Shown one piece after another: positions 53,683-62,493 of a stretch of 64,000 nucleotides of DNA (position 1 is the stretch's first letter; the number at the start of each line of letters is the position of its first letter). The position numbers were made by a program, and so were the translations under genes. This stretch comes from Streptomyces sp. Edi4. GTDB taxonomy: Bacteria > Actinomycetota > Actinomycetes > Streptomycetales > Streptomycetaceae. The stretch spans positions 2,604,001 to 2,668,000 of the forward strand of contig NZ_JBEJGY010000004.1 of NCBI RefSeq assembly GCF_040253615.1, in the 5' to 3' direction. The notes below the pieces were generated by a model, which worked only from the letters and a program-made list of their open reading frames with translations, was not told the DNA's origin and did no database searches.

Positions 53683-55707
53683 TCACCCCGTGTCCGCGCC
53701 CGCCCCCGGCCCCCCGCGCGGGAAGATCCGCATCAGGGCGTGCAGCCGGGGCGAGGCGGTGAGCTGGTCCAGGGTCAGGGGGCAGGCGTCGGGGCCGGCG
53801 ATGGGCAGGCGCCAGTTGGGGTACTGGTCCCATGTGCCGGGCAGGTTCTGCGGCCTGCGATCGCCGACCGTGTCCGGCAGCCACACCCCGACGAGCCGCG
53901 CCGGGGTGCGCAGCAGGAAGCGGTACACCGCCCGGATCTCCTCCTCCTCGTCACCGGGCGCGTCGGGCAGGAGCCCGAGCCGTTCGAGGTGGGCGAGCCA
54001 CTGCCCCACCTCGGCGCGGGCGGCGCTCTCCTCCTGGACCAGGGAGTCGGTGAGCAGACCGAGGCTGTGCCGCAGCGTGACGTGTTCGCCGGTGAGCCGG
54101 GCCGCCGTGGAGGGCAGGTCGTGGGTGGTCGCGGTGGCCAGGCAGCCGGGCCGCCAGGACTCGGGGGCCAGCGGCCGCCCGTCCCCCGCCCAGTCCCGCT
54201 CGAACCACAGCACCGACGTGCCGAGCACACCCCTGGCCGCCAGGGCCTCGCGTACGCCGGGCTCCACGGTGCCGAGGTCTTCCCCGATGACGGCGGCGCC
54301 CGCGCGGTGCGCCTCAAGGGCGAGGACGGCGAGCATCGCCTCGGCGTCGTAGTGGACGTACGTCCCCTCCGTGGGCGGGCGGCCCTCGGGCACCCACCAC
54401 AGCCGGAACAGGCCCATCACATGGTCGATGCGCAGGGCGCCCGCGTGCCGCAGCAGGCCCTGGAGCAGGCCCCGGTAGGGCGCGTAGCCACGGGCGGCCA
54501 GGACGTCGGGGCGCCAGGGCGGCAGCCCCCAGTCCTGGCCGTGCGCGTTGAAGGCGTCGGGGGGCGCCCCCACCGACATGCCGGGCGCGAAGGCGTCCTG
54601 CTGGGCCCATGCGTCGGCGCCGTCGGGATGCACCCCGACGGCGAGGTCGTGGACGAGACCGACCGCCATGCCCGCATCGCGCGCGGCGCGCTGGGCGGCG
54701 GCGAGCTGGGTGTCGGTCAGCCAGGCGAGCCAGGAGTGGAAGTCGACGCGGTCGATGAGGTCGCGCCGCTTGCGGGCGGTCTCGGCGGACCGGGGGTCGC
54801 GCAGCCCCACGGGCCAGTGACGCCAGTTCGGCCCGTACGTCTCGGTGAACGCGCACCACGTCGCGTGGTCCTCAAGGGCCTGGCCCTGTTCGGCGAGGAA
54901 GTCGCAGTACGCGGCCCGGCGGCCGGGCTGGAGCGGCACCCGGTACAGCACGCCGAGGGCCGCGCGCTTGAGCTCCCACACGGCGTCGCGGTCGATCAAC
55001 TCGCCCTTGGACAGCACCTGTTCGCGCAGCGCGTCGGCCCGCGCGACCAGGGCGTCGAGTTCGGCGCGGTCGGTGGCGTAGGCGTACTCGGGGACGTCCT
55101 CGACACGCAGGTGGACGGGGTCGGGGAAGCGGCGTGAGGAGGGCCGGTAGGGCGAGGGGTCGGTCGGCGTCCCGGGCACGGCCGCGTGCAACGGGTTGAC
55201 CTGCACGAACCCGGATCCCACGGCGCGGCCCGCCCAGCCCGCCAGCTCCGCGAGGTCACCGAGGTCGCCCATGCCCCACGAGCGTGTGGACAGCAGCGAG
55301 TACAGCTGGACGAGGAAGCCGTGGGCGCGGGCGGGGGGCCCCGGCACGGCGGCGGGCGCGACGACGAGCGTCGCGGAGGCCGTACGCCCGTCCCGGTGCC
55401 GCACGTCCAACTGGTGCACGCCGGGCGGGAGTTGATGGATGGGGTCGCCGAGGACCGTCAGCTCGTCGCACAGGTCGGGACCCGGCGCGTCGCCCCAGCG
55501 CACCAGCGTGGGGGGCAGCAACCGGTCCGCATCGGCCGCCTCGGCGTCGGCGAGGGAGCGGGCCAGCGCGTCCGGGGTCGAGGCGTCGACGCCGAGCGCG
55601 GCGAGGACGGCGACCACCGTGGTGTCCGGCACCCGCACGGTCACATCGGGCGAAGGGGAGTACGACGTGGCCACGCCGTGCCGGGCGGCCAGCCTGGCCA
55701 GGGTCAT
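53683..55707 (-). CDS. malQ: 4-alpha-glucanotransferase (amylomaltase)
   Basis: 674 aa GH77 enzyme transferring alpha-1,4-glucan segments in maltodextrin/glycogen metabolism. N-terminal actinobacterial extension, then the barrel with GMGDLGDLAEL, LRIDHVMGLFRLWW (catalytic Asp), VIGEDLGTVEPGVREAL (catalytic Glu) and TTHDLPSTAARL (third carboxylate). ATG 55707 lies 4 bp after the stop of the 48-aa ORF, suggesting translational coupling. No mal ABC genes adjacent. Confidence 0.95.
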   Translation of the reverse strand: MTLARLAARHGVATSYSPSPDVTVRVPDTTVVAVLAALGVDASTPDALARSLADAEAADADRLLPPTLVRWGDAPGPDLCDELTVLGDPIHQLPPGVHQLDVRHRDGRTASATLVVAPAAVPGPPARAHGFLVQLYSLLSTRSWGMGDLGDLAELAGWAGRAVGSGFVQVNPLHAAVPGTPTDPSPYRPSSRRFPDPVHLRVEDVPEYAYATDRAELDALVARADALREQVLSKGELIDRDAVWELKRAALGVLYRVPLQPGRRAAYCDFLAEQGQALEDHATWCAFTETYGPNWRHWPVGLRDPRSAETARKRRDLIDRVDFHSWLAWLTDTQLAAAQRAARDAGMAVGLVHDLAVGVHPDGADAWAQQDAFAPGMSVGAPPDAFNAHGQDWGLPPWRPDVLAARGYAPYRGLLQGLLRHAGALRIDHVMGLFRLWWVPEGRPPTEGTYVHYDAEAMLAVLALEAHRAGAAVIGEDLGTVEPGVREALAARGVLGTSVLWFERDWAGDGRPLAPESWRPGCLATATTHDLPSTAARLTGEHVTLRHSLGLLTDSLVQEESAARAEVGQWLAHLERLGLLPDAPGDEEEEIRAVYRFLLRTPARLVGVWLPDTVGDRRPQNLPGTWDQYPNWRLPIAGPDACPLTLDQLTASPRLHALMRIFPRGGPGAGADTG

Positions 55708-55711
55708 GGCC

Positions 55712-55858
55712 TCAGAATCCCACGGCCGCGGCGGCCACCGGGGTCGGCTCGCTGGTGAGCGGGATGACGTCGGCCATCGGGGGCTCGCTGATCAGTGGCT
55801 CGGCGTCGGCCATCGGGGGTTCGCTGGTCAGCGGCTGTTCGGGGGCGGGAGCGACCAC
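55712..55858 (-). CDS. Small 48-aa ORF with Ser-Glu-Pro-Pro repeats, coupled to malQ
   Basis: GTG start with GGAGG five bases upstream; the product carries three related units PLTSEPPMADAE / PLISEPPMADVI / PLTSEPTP followed by VAAAAVGF and TGA. The stop lies 4 bp before the malQ ATG. No domain recognised. It could be a leader peptide, a small acidic protein, or a spurious frame over a DNA repeat (about 33-36 bp period, 55741-55840). Confidence 0.5.
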   Translation of the reverse strand: MVAPAPEQPLTSEPPMADAEPLISEPPMADVIPLTSEPTPVAAAAVGF

Positions 55859-56032
55859 GGGGGCCTCCAGGGGTGGACAGCAGGGACAGAGGGTGCCCTA
55901 CCCAGCGCGGGCCGCACCAGTCGTGCCGCGCCCCACAAGCTCCCGCCGCGCCCGTCGCGGCGCGCTGGACGCCGCGTCGCCCGGGGCCGGGGCAGACGTA
56001 CGCGGCGGCCGGACGCCAGGGCTCGGACCGTG

Positions 56033-56569
56033 TCAGGCGGAGACGCCGTCGATCCGGGCCAGGGCGTCGTCCGCGCCGAAGGGCTGGAGGTAGGGCAGCC
56101 AGCGCGGATCGCGGTGGCCGGTGCCGATGATCCGCCAGGCGAGCCCGGTGGGCGGGGCGGGCTGGTGGCGCAGGCGCCAGCCGAGCTCCATGAGGTGCCG
56201 GTCGGCCTTGACGTGGTTGCAGCGCCGGCACGCGGCGACGACGTTCTCCCAGGCGTGCTGGCCGCCGCGGCTGCGCGGAATGACATGGTCGACGCTGGTG
56301 GCGACGCCCCCGCAGTACATGCAGCGCCCGCCGTCCCGGGCGAACAGGGCACGGCGGGTCAGCGGAACGGGCCCCCGGTAGGGGACCCGTACGAATCTTT
56401 TGAGCCGCACGACACTGGGCGCGGCCACAGCACGGGTCGCGCTGTGCAGGAAGGCGCCTGACTCCTCAAGGCTGACGGCCTTGTTTTCGAGGACGAGGAC
56501 GAGCGCGCGACGGAGCGGTACGACGCCGAGGGGCTCGTACGACGCGTTGAGGACCAGGACGTGCGGCAC
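56033..56569 (-). CDS. HNH endonuclease family protein
   Basis: 178 aa. HNH core with two zinc CxxC pairs: CMYCGG, SVDHVIPRSRGGQHAWENVVAACRRCNHVKADR (Asp-His, Asn and C-terminal His; described in parts). N-terminal VLNASYEPLGVVPLRRALVLVL is typical of a widely conserved actinobacterial HNH protein. Probably a DNA-repair or housekeeping nuclease rather than a homing endonuclease. It is divergent from mscS with 253 bp between, where I see no gene. Confidence 0.9.
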   Translation of the reverse strand: MPHVLVLNASYEPLGVVPLRRALVLVLENKAVSLEESGAFLHSATRAVAAPSVVRLKRFVRVPYRGPVPLTRRALFARDGGRCMYCGGVATSVDHVIPRSRGGQHAWENVVAACRRCNHVKADRHLMELGWRLRHQPAPPTGLAWRIIGTGHRDPRWLPYLQPFGADDALARIDGVSA

Positions 56570-56822
56570 GGGTGCCTCCTCTTACGCCGGCGGCGCGTGG
56601 CTCGCGCCGGGACGATCTGTTCTCCAGTCTCTCCTCATGCCTGGTCGAAGCGCCACCACGTCCGGGTAACGGGCCCGAAGTGTTTTCGACCACATCCCCT
56701 TCCTTCCCAGGTGGAGCCGGTCTCTCCCCCGAACACGTCAACGGAGCACAGCCCTTGCCCCGTTAGTGTGGTAGGTCTGCCGCCGCTCCTTCGCCGGCAC
56801 CGCAACGCTGGAGGTTCCTGCC

Positions 56823-57893
56823 GTGAACTGGTCCGCCGTCCTGGCCGACGGATCGCCGTCGCCCAGGCCCGCGACGCTCGACGACGCCCAGAAGTCGGCC
56901 ACCGAGGCCGCCGGCTGGGTCGAGCAGAACTGGTCGACCTGGCTGTACGTCGGCTTCCGCATCCTCCTGATCATCGTCATCGCCTCGGTCCTCAGAGTCC
57001 TGGTGCGCCGGGCCCTGACCAAGCTCATCGACCGGATGAACCGCAGCGCCCAGGCGGTCGAGGGGACCGCGCTCGGCGGCCTGCTGGTCAACGCCGAGCG
57101 CCGGCGCCAGCGCTCGGAGGCCATCGGCTCGGTGCTGCGCTCGGTGGCGTCGTTCCTGATCATGGGCACGGCCGCGCTGATGGTCCTCGGCGTCCTCAAC
57201 ATCGACCTGGCCCCGCTGCTCGCCTCGGCGGGTGTGGCCGGTGTGGCGATCGGTTTCGGCGCGCGCAACCTGGTCACGGACTTCCTGTCCGGCGTGTTCA
57301 TGATCCTGGAGGACCAGTACGGCGTCGGCGACTCCATCGACGCCGGGGTCGCCTCCGGCGAGGTCATCGAGGTCGGCCTGCGCGTGACGAAGCTGCGCGG
57401 CGCGGACGGCGAGATCTGGTACGTGCGCAACGGTGAGATCAAGCGCATCGGCAACCTGTCGCAGGGCTGGGCGACGGCCGGGGTGGATGTACGGGTGCGC
57501 GCGGCTGAGGACCTGGAACGGCTGCGTACGGTGATCAACGAGGCGACCGAGTCCATGGCGAAGGAAGAGCCGTGGAACGAGCGCCTGTGGGGTCCGGTGG
57601 AGATCCTTGGCCTCGACGAGGTGCTGCTGGACTCGATGGTGGTCCGCGTCTCCGCCAAGACCATGCCGGGCAAGGCGCTGAGCGTGGAGCGCGAGCTGCG
57701 CTGGCGGATCAAGATCGCGCTGGACGCGGCGGGCATCCGCATCGTCGGCGGCCTCCCGCTCGCGGAGGAGCCGCCCACGGCCGACCCGTCGGCCTCGGTC
57801 GCCGCCCCGTCCGCCCTGAACAACCCGACCTCCCCGCAGTCCCTGGCAACGGCGCCCATCCCCAACCCGAACCCGTCGAACATGTCGAAGTAG
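56823..57893 (+). CDS. MscS-family mechanosensitive ion channel
   Basis: 356 aa, GTG start. An N-terminal TM (YVGFRILLIIVIASVLRVLV), a second TM (VASFLIMGTAALMVLG), and the pore helix ASAGVAGVAIGFGARNLVTDFLSG, followed by the beta domain (DQYGVGDSI, VTKLRGADGEIWYVRNGEI) and a C-terminal alpha/beta cage. Ends in a Pro/Asn-rich tail. Releases solutes upon hypo-osmotic shock. The short form has fewer helices than YggB-plus types. Confidence 0.92.
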   Translation: MNWSAVLADGSPSPRPATLDDAQKSATEAAGWVEQNWSTWLYVGFRILLIIVIASVLRVLVRRALTKLIDRMNRSAQAVEGTALGGLLVNAERRRQRSEAIGSVLRSVASFLIMGTAALMVLGVLNIDLAPLLASAGVAGVAIGFGARNLVTDFLSGVFMILEDQYGVGDSIDAGVASGEVIEVGLRVTKLRGADGEIWYVRNGEIKRIGNLSQGWATAGVDVRVRAAEDLERLRTVINEATESMAKEEPWNERLWGPVEILGLDEVLLDSMVVRVSAKTMPGKALSVERELRWRIKIALDAAGIRIVGGLPLAEEPPTADPSASVAAPSALNNPTSPQSLATAPIPNPNPSNMSK

Positions 57894-57904
57894 CGCCTCC
57901 CCAC

Positions 57905-58045
57905 CGGACGCCGACCCCGCCGGGGCTCCGCCCCGGACCCCGTTCGGCCTGAACGGCCTCGTCCTCAATTGTCGGACGGGCCGACCGTGCCCGTGCGGGC
58001 CCGCCGCGACCCCGCCAGGGATGCGGGGAACTGCGCGACCGGCCA
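57905..58045. repeat. Solo copy of the composite intergenic repeat
   Basis: GGGGCTCCGCCCCGGACCCC and a GTTCGGCCTGAACGGC/GTCCTC segment (57915-57965), then GCGGGGAACTGCGCG (58022-58036), are the same two modules as the 147-bp array at 17187, in reverse orientation. It fills the mscS-methyltransferase gap. Confidence 0.8.
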
Positions 58046-58095
58046 CGCACGGGCCGCGCGTAAGGGACTGGGGTCGGCCCTTTACTCTCGGGCGC

Positions 58096-58767
58096 ATGCC
58101 TGAAGACGCCCCGCACGACTCCCTCACCGCCACGCGCGACGCGTACGACAGCGCCGCCCCCACCTACGCGAGGCTGTTCCGTGACTCGCTGCGTGACAGC
58201 CCCCTGGACCGGGCGATGCTCGGGGTGTTCGCGGAAGCGGTGCGGGCGGGCGGGGGCGGCCGGGTCGGGGACCTCGGGTGCGGCCCCGGTCATGTCACGG
58301 CGTACCTGGCCGGGTTGGGGACGCGTAAGGACGACGTGTTCGGTGTCGACGCTTGCCCCGCCATGATTGAGCTGGCCCAACAGGCGTACCCGGAGCTTCA
58401 GTTCGCCATCGGCACGATGGGCTCCCTGGACCTTCCCGACGGCACGCTGGCCGGGGTGCTGTCGCGCTGGTCGATCATCCACATCCCGCCACCCGAACTC
58501 CCGGTCGTCGTCGAGGAGTTCGCGCGTGTGCTGGCCCCCGGCGGCCACCTTCTGCTCGGCTTCTCGGCGAGCGACGGCGCGGCCGAGCCCGTCCAGGTCT
58601 TCGACCACGCGGTCGCGCCGGCCTACCGCTGGTGGCCCGACCACCTCGCCGCGCTGCTGCGCGAGCATGGCCTCGTGGAGGTGGCCCGGATGGTCCGCGA
58701 GCCGCTGCCCACGGACCGCCGCCCGTTCAAGGAGGTCCATCTGCTCGCGCGCAAGGCGGACGTCTGA
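58096..58767 (+). CDS. Class I SAM-dependent methyltransferase
   Basis: 223 aa, ATG. SAM motif I: VGDLGCGPGHVTAYLA; acidic motif II FGVDACPAM; motif around GTMGSLDLPDGTLAGVLSRWS; post-motif VLAPGGHLLLGF. Methyltransf_11/25 type, substrate unknown. Short upstream region with the repeat module; no operon partner. Confidence 0.88.
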   Translation: MPEDAPHDSLTATRDAYDSAAPTYARLFRDSLRDSPLDRAMLGVFAEAVRAGGGGRVGDLGCGPGHVTAYLAGLGTRKDDVFGVDACPAMIELAQQAYPELQFAIGTMGSLDLPDGTLAGVLSRWSIIHIPPPELPVVVEEFARVLAPGGHLLLGFSASDGAAEPVQVFDHAVAPAYRWWPDHLAALLREHGLVEVARMVREPLPTDRRPFKEVHLLARKADV

Positions 58768-58830
58768 ACTTCTCGGCGCCGCTCAGCGGTTGGCGCGCGC
58801 CTCGTCGGTTTGAGCCCCGAGGGGCCCGTT

Positions 58831-59322
58831 TCAGCGCGCGGGCCGCGCGTGGCCGGACGGGCGGCGCTCCGCGCCCCTGGCCATGGCGTGCCGGGCCGCA
58901 CCGGCGGCCTCGGCCCGCCCCAGGGCCAGTTCCGCGTAGACCGTCTTGCCGACCGCACGCGGTTCGATGCCCCAGCGGTCCGCGAGCGCCCCGACCAGCA
59001 GCAGGCCCCGGCCGAACTGTTCGTCGTCCGCCGCCGCGCGCGGTCTCGGCGCCGATTCGCCGCGCGGGTCGGTGACTTCGATGCGCAGCGCCGTGGCGCC
59101 CAGCGTCAGGCGCACCCGGAACAGCCGGTCGCACAGGCACCCGTGCAGCAGTGCGTTGGTGGCCAGTTCGCTCACCAACAGCGCGGCGTCCCCGGCGAGT
59201 TCGGGGTGCCCCCACGCGACGACGAGCGCGGCGGTGCGACGGCGGGCCAGGCTCACGCTGCGGGCATCGGGGGTGTAGTCGAGGCAGTCCTCGTACGCCG
59301 GAACCTGCTTGCGCTCCTCCAT
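58831..59322 (-). CDS. RsbW-like ATP-binding protein (HATPase_c anti-sigma type)
   Basis: 163 aa from ATG 59322 (AGGAGG 9 bp upstream; GTG at 59328 also possible). GHKL Bergerat fold: N-box LLVSELATNALLHG, G1-box-like VTDPRGESAP, G2-box GRGLLLVGALADRWG. Such proteins in Streptomyces are anti-sigma-like kinases or orphan sensors, often found beside XRE and DUF397 genes. Here a truncated XRE-like segment is next to it. C-terminal Ala/Arg tail is low-complexity. Confidence 0.87.
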   Translation of the reverse strand: MEERKQVPAYEDCLDYTPDARSVSLARRRTAALVVAWGHPELAGDAALLVSELATNALLHGCLCDRLFRVRLTLGATALRIEVTDPRGESAPRPRAAADDEQFGRGLLLVGALADRWGIEPRAVGKTVYAELALGRAEAAGAARHAMARGAERRPSGHARPAR

Positions 59323-59551
59323 GGACACGCACCTCCTTGTGCGGCTCGGGGTGACAGTGGCTATGCGGTTGCCCGTGCGGGGCGGTTGGGTGCACTCCCG
59401 TCATTGTTCGCCGTGGTGGCCCGGCGTTGGGACCGCGACGCCCGTGAGGCACCTGGAACGCGCGCGAGTCGTCCGGGGACAAGTGTCCCGGTCGGGTGAG
59501 GGGGGACCGGTCCGCGCGCGTCGCGGGCGCCGCGCCCGTCCCGTGGACGGA

Positions 59552-59776
59552 TCGGTTCGACAGCGCGACCGGGCCTCAACTGTCCTGGGGCGCGGGCCCG
59601 GTGGGGAACTCCTGCGGCCGCGCGACGCGGCGGGCGGGGCGCGGCAGCGGGCCGTCCACGTCATCGCCGCCTCGAAGTCGAGCATCGTAAAGGGGGAGCG
59701 GGGCCCGGTCCCGGCGCGCGACCCGGACATCCGTACGCTGTGTGAGTTCCACGGACTGGACGACCTCGGCGGATAA
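59552..59776 (+). pseudogene. Candidate truncated XRE regulator fragment
   Basis: In one frame the segment reads LGRGPGGELLRPRDAAGG, RQRAVHVIAASKSSIVKGERG and DPDIRTLCEFHGLDDLGG then TAA, which aligns by eye with the N-terminus of XRE/DUF5753 regulators (helix-turn-helix and the following helix). The start is missing, an extra few residues interrupt the first helix, and the DUF5753 sensor domain is absent. Placement beside the RsbW-like gene matches the usual kinase-XRE-DUF397 grouping. Uncertain. Confidence 0.4.
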
Positions 59777-59846
59777 CACTTTGACCGTCGGCTCGCCCCA
59801 CCCCATTGACGCGCGCCGAACCGCGCCCTACGTTCCTCCCAACGGA

Positions 59847-59861
59847 TAGGAAACTTTCCTA
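59847..59861. promoter_or_regulatory. Palindromic operator upstream of ROK regulator
   Basis: TAGGAAA-C-TTTCCTA, a perfect 15-bp palindrome 43 bp before the ROK start codon. Position and symmetry suit autoregulation by the ROK protein and control of the ABC operon. Confidence 0.7.
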
Positions 59862-59904
59862 ACAGTGTGGTGGGGAAGCGGGCGAAGGGGGAGGTGGATT
59901 CGTC

Positions 59905-61107
59905 GTGGCCGGTACTACCCCGGGGACGCCGCGCGTACTCCGCGCGATGAACGACCGGGCCGCGCTCGATCTGCTCCTGGAGCACGGCCCCCTGTCACGG
60001 ACCCGGATCGGCAAGCTCACCGGGCTCTCCAAGCCCACCGCCTCACAGCTGCTCGCGCGCTTGGAGGCCGCCGGGCTCGTCGTCGCCACCGGGACCACCG
60101 AGGGACGGCCGGGGCCCAACGCCCAGCTGTACGCGGTCAACGCCCGCGCCGCCCACGTGGCCGGGCTCGACGTGACGCCCGAGCGGATCCGCGCCGCCGT
60201 CGCCGACGTGGCGGGCGGGGTCGTCGGGGAGTTCGAGGTCACCACGCCCGGGCGGCGCGCCGAGTCCGTGGTGCGCCAGGTCACCGACGCGCTGGACGGC
60301 GCGGCCAAGGCCGCCGGACTCGTGCGCGGCGATCTGCACCGGGTCGTCATCGGCACCCCCGGCGCCTTCGACCCGGGCACCGGACGGCTGCGGTACGCCT
60401 CCCATCTGCCGGGCTGGCACTCCCCCACCCTGCTGGACGAGCTGGCCGCCGCCCTGCCCATGCCGCTCGAGTACGAGAACGACGTCAACCTCGCCGCCAT
60501 CGCCGAGCAGCGCCTGGGCGCGGCCCGGGGCCACGACGACTTCGTCCTGCTGTGGAACGAGGGCGGGCTCGGCGCCGCGCTCGTCATCGCGGGACGGCTG
60601 CACCGGGGCTTCACCGGCGGCGCGGGCGAGGTCGGCTTCCTGCCGGTGCCGGGCGCCCCGCTCGTACGGCAGGTCACCAAGGCGAACTCCGGCGGCTTCC
60701 AGGAGCTGGCCGGCGGGCAGGCGCTGCTCCGGCTCGCCCGCGAACTCGGCGTCGCCGACGTGCCCGCCAAAACCGCGAACGAGGTCGCCGTCGCCCTGAT
60801 CGCGCGCGGCGCCGAGGCGGCCGAAGGACCCGAGCGCGAACTCCTCGCGGCCTTCGCCACCGGGCTCGCGACCGGTCTCGCCTCGATGGTGGCCGTCCTC
60901 GACCCCGAGCTCGTGGTGCTGTCGGGCGCGCTGATCGCGGCCGGCGGCGAACCGCTGTGTGAGCTCGTGCGGAGCGAACTGGGCGAGCTGGCGGCCTCCC
61001 GGCCCCGGCTCGTCGTCGGCGAGGTCACCCGACTCCCCGTCCTGCGCGGCGCGTTGGAAGCAGCGCTCGCCACCACGCGTGACGAAGTCTTCGACACCGC
61101 ACGCTGA
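59905..61107 (+). CDS. ROK-family transcriptional regulator
   Basis: 400 aa, GTG with GGGGGAGG about 10 bp upstream. N-terminal winged HTH: LLLEHGPLSRTRIGKLTGLSKPTASQLLARLE; then an actin-like ROK domain with GTPGAFDPGTG, NEGGLGAALV and RGFTGGAGEVGF. The zinc-binding cysteine cluster of sugar-kinase ROKs is absent, so it is a regulator, not a kinase. It likely senses a sugar and represses the downstream transporter. Confidence 0.92.
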   Translation: MAGTTPGTPRVLRAMNDRAALDLLLEHGPLSRTRIGKLTGLSKPTASQLLARLEAAGLVVATGTTEGRPGPNAQLYAVNARAAHVAGLDVTPERIRAAVADVAGGVVGEFEVTTPGRRAESVVRQVTDALDGAAKAAGLVRGDLHRVVIGTPGAFDPGTGRLRYASHLPGWHSPTLLDELAAALPMPLEYENDVNLAAIAEQRLGAARGHDDFVLLWNEGGLGAALVIAGRLHRGFTGGAGEVGFLPVPGAPLVRQVTKANSGGFQELAGGQALLRLARELGVADVPAKTANEVAVALIARGAEAAEGPERELLAAFATGLATGLASMVAVLDPELVVLSGALIAAGGEPLCELVRSELGELAASRPRLVVGEVTRLPVLRGALEAALATTRDEVFDTAR

Positions 61108-61148
61108 ACCCCCTTCCCCACCCCCCAGCCCTCCCGGGAGACACCGCC

Positions 61149-62486
61149 ATGCCCACCACCCGCCGCACCCCGGCCGTCGTACTGGCCGCGACCGCGTCCA
61201 TAGCCCTGTTCGCCTCCGCCTGTACGGGCCAGAGCGGCGCCGGGGCGACGGACGACGCGTCCAAGGACACGACGATCACCTTCTGGCACGGGTGGAGCGC
61301 GGCGAGCGAGGTCAAGGCCATCCAGGCCGACGTGGACGCCTTCCAGAAGGCGCACCCCAACATCCACGTCAAGGTCGTCGGCAACGTCACCGACGACAAG
61401 ATCAACCAGGCGCTGCGCGCGGGCGGTTCCAGCGCGCCGGACGTGGTGTCGTCGTTCACCACCAACAACGTGGGCAAGTTCTGCTCGTCCAACGCCTTGG
61501 CCGACCTCGCCCCGTTCCTGAAGAAGGACGGCATCGACCCGGCGAAGACGTTCCCGAAGAGCATGAACGAGTACACCCAGTTCAACGGCAAGCGGTGCGC
61601 GCTGCCGCTGCTCGGGGACGCCTACGCGCTCTACTACAACAAGGACGCCTTCAAGGCGGCCGGCATCGACGGGCCGCCCACCACGTGGTCACAGTTCGAG
61701 GCCGACGCCAAGCTGCTGACCAAGCCGAAGGGCGACTCCTACGAACAGCTCGGCTTCATGCCCGACTACCACGGCTACGAGACGACGACCGAGCACTACC
61801 TGGCGCAGTGGTCGCCGACGTACTTCGACTCCAGCGGCAAGTCCAACATCGCCAAGGACCCCGCGTTCGAGAAGGGCCTCGCCTTCCAGAAGCGGCTCGT
61901 CGACGATCTGGGCGGCTTCGCCGAGCTGGAGAAGTACCGGACCTCCTTCGGTGAGGAGTTCGGCGACACCAATCCGTTCAACACCGGTCAGGTCGCGATG
62001 GCCATGGACGGTGAGTGGCGCCTTGGCATGGCGCTCGCGGGCAAGGCGAAGTTCGACATCGGGGTGGCGCCGCTGCCCGTGCCGGACGACCAGCGGGCCA
62101 CGTACGGCAAGGGTTATCTGACCGGCACCATCGCGGGCATCGCCGCGACCTCCAAGAAGCAGAACGCGGCGTGGGAGCTGGTCAAGTTCCTGACCACCGA
62201 CACCGACGCGGTGGTGAACTTCGCCAACGCCATCCACAACGTGCCCTCCACCTTCGACGCCCTGAAGTCTCCGAAGCTCCAGGCCGACCCGCGCTTCAAG
62301 ACGTTCCTGGACATCGCCCAGAACCCGAACTCCACCACCACCCCCGCCTCCGTCAACGGCGGCCAGTACATCGTGTCGCTGCAAAACCTCGGCTACGGCG
62401 TGGAGAGCGGCAAGCAGGGCGACATCAAGGCGGGTCTGGCCGGCACCGCCCGGGAGATCGACGCCGCGATCGCGCAGGCGAAGTAG
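61149..62486 (+). CDS. Sugar ABC transporter substrate-binding lipoprotein
   Basis: 445 aa, ATG. Lipobox FASAC-T near residue 25 after a basic Arg-containing signal sequence; family SBP_bac_1 (CUT1): TFWHGWSAASEVKAI, DVVSSF, YALYYNKDAFKAAGI, MAMDGEWRLG. Binds an oligosaccharide or disaccharide outside the membrane; the sugar is not deducible. First gene of the ABC operon, 41 bp after the ROK gene. Confidence 0.93.
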   Translation: MPTTRRTPAVVLAATASIALFASACTGQSGAGATDDASKDTTITFWHGWSAASEVKAIQADVDAFQKAHPNIHVKVVGNVTDDKINQALRAGGSSAPDVVSSFTTNNVGKFCSSNALADLAPFLKKDGIDPAKTFPKSMNEYTQFNGKRCALPLLGDAYALYYNKDAFKAAGIDGPPTTWSQFEADAKLLTKPKGDSYEQLGFMPDYHGYETTTEHYLAQWSPTYFDSSGKSNIAKDPAFEKGLAFQKRLVDDLGGFAELEKYRTSFGEEFGDTNPFNTGQVAMAMDGEWRLGMALAGKAKFDIGVAPLPVPDDQRATYGKGYLTGTIAGIAATSKKQNAAWELVKFLTTDTDAVVNFANAIHNVPSTFDALKSPKLQADPRFKTFLDIAQNPNSTTTPASVNGGQYIVSLQNLGYGVESGKQGDIKAGLAGTAREIDAAIAQAK

Positions 62487-62493
62487 CCCGGCC

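Larger units (their letters stand above)
59323..59904. other. Intergenic region with degraded regulator and ROK operator
   Basis: 582 bp without an intact gene. It contains the candidate truncated XRE segment (59552-59776) and the palindromic operator at 59847-59861. Confidence 0.7.
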
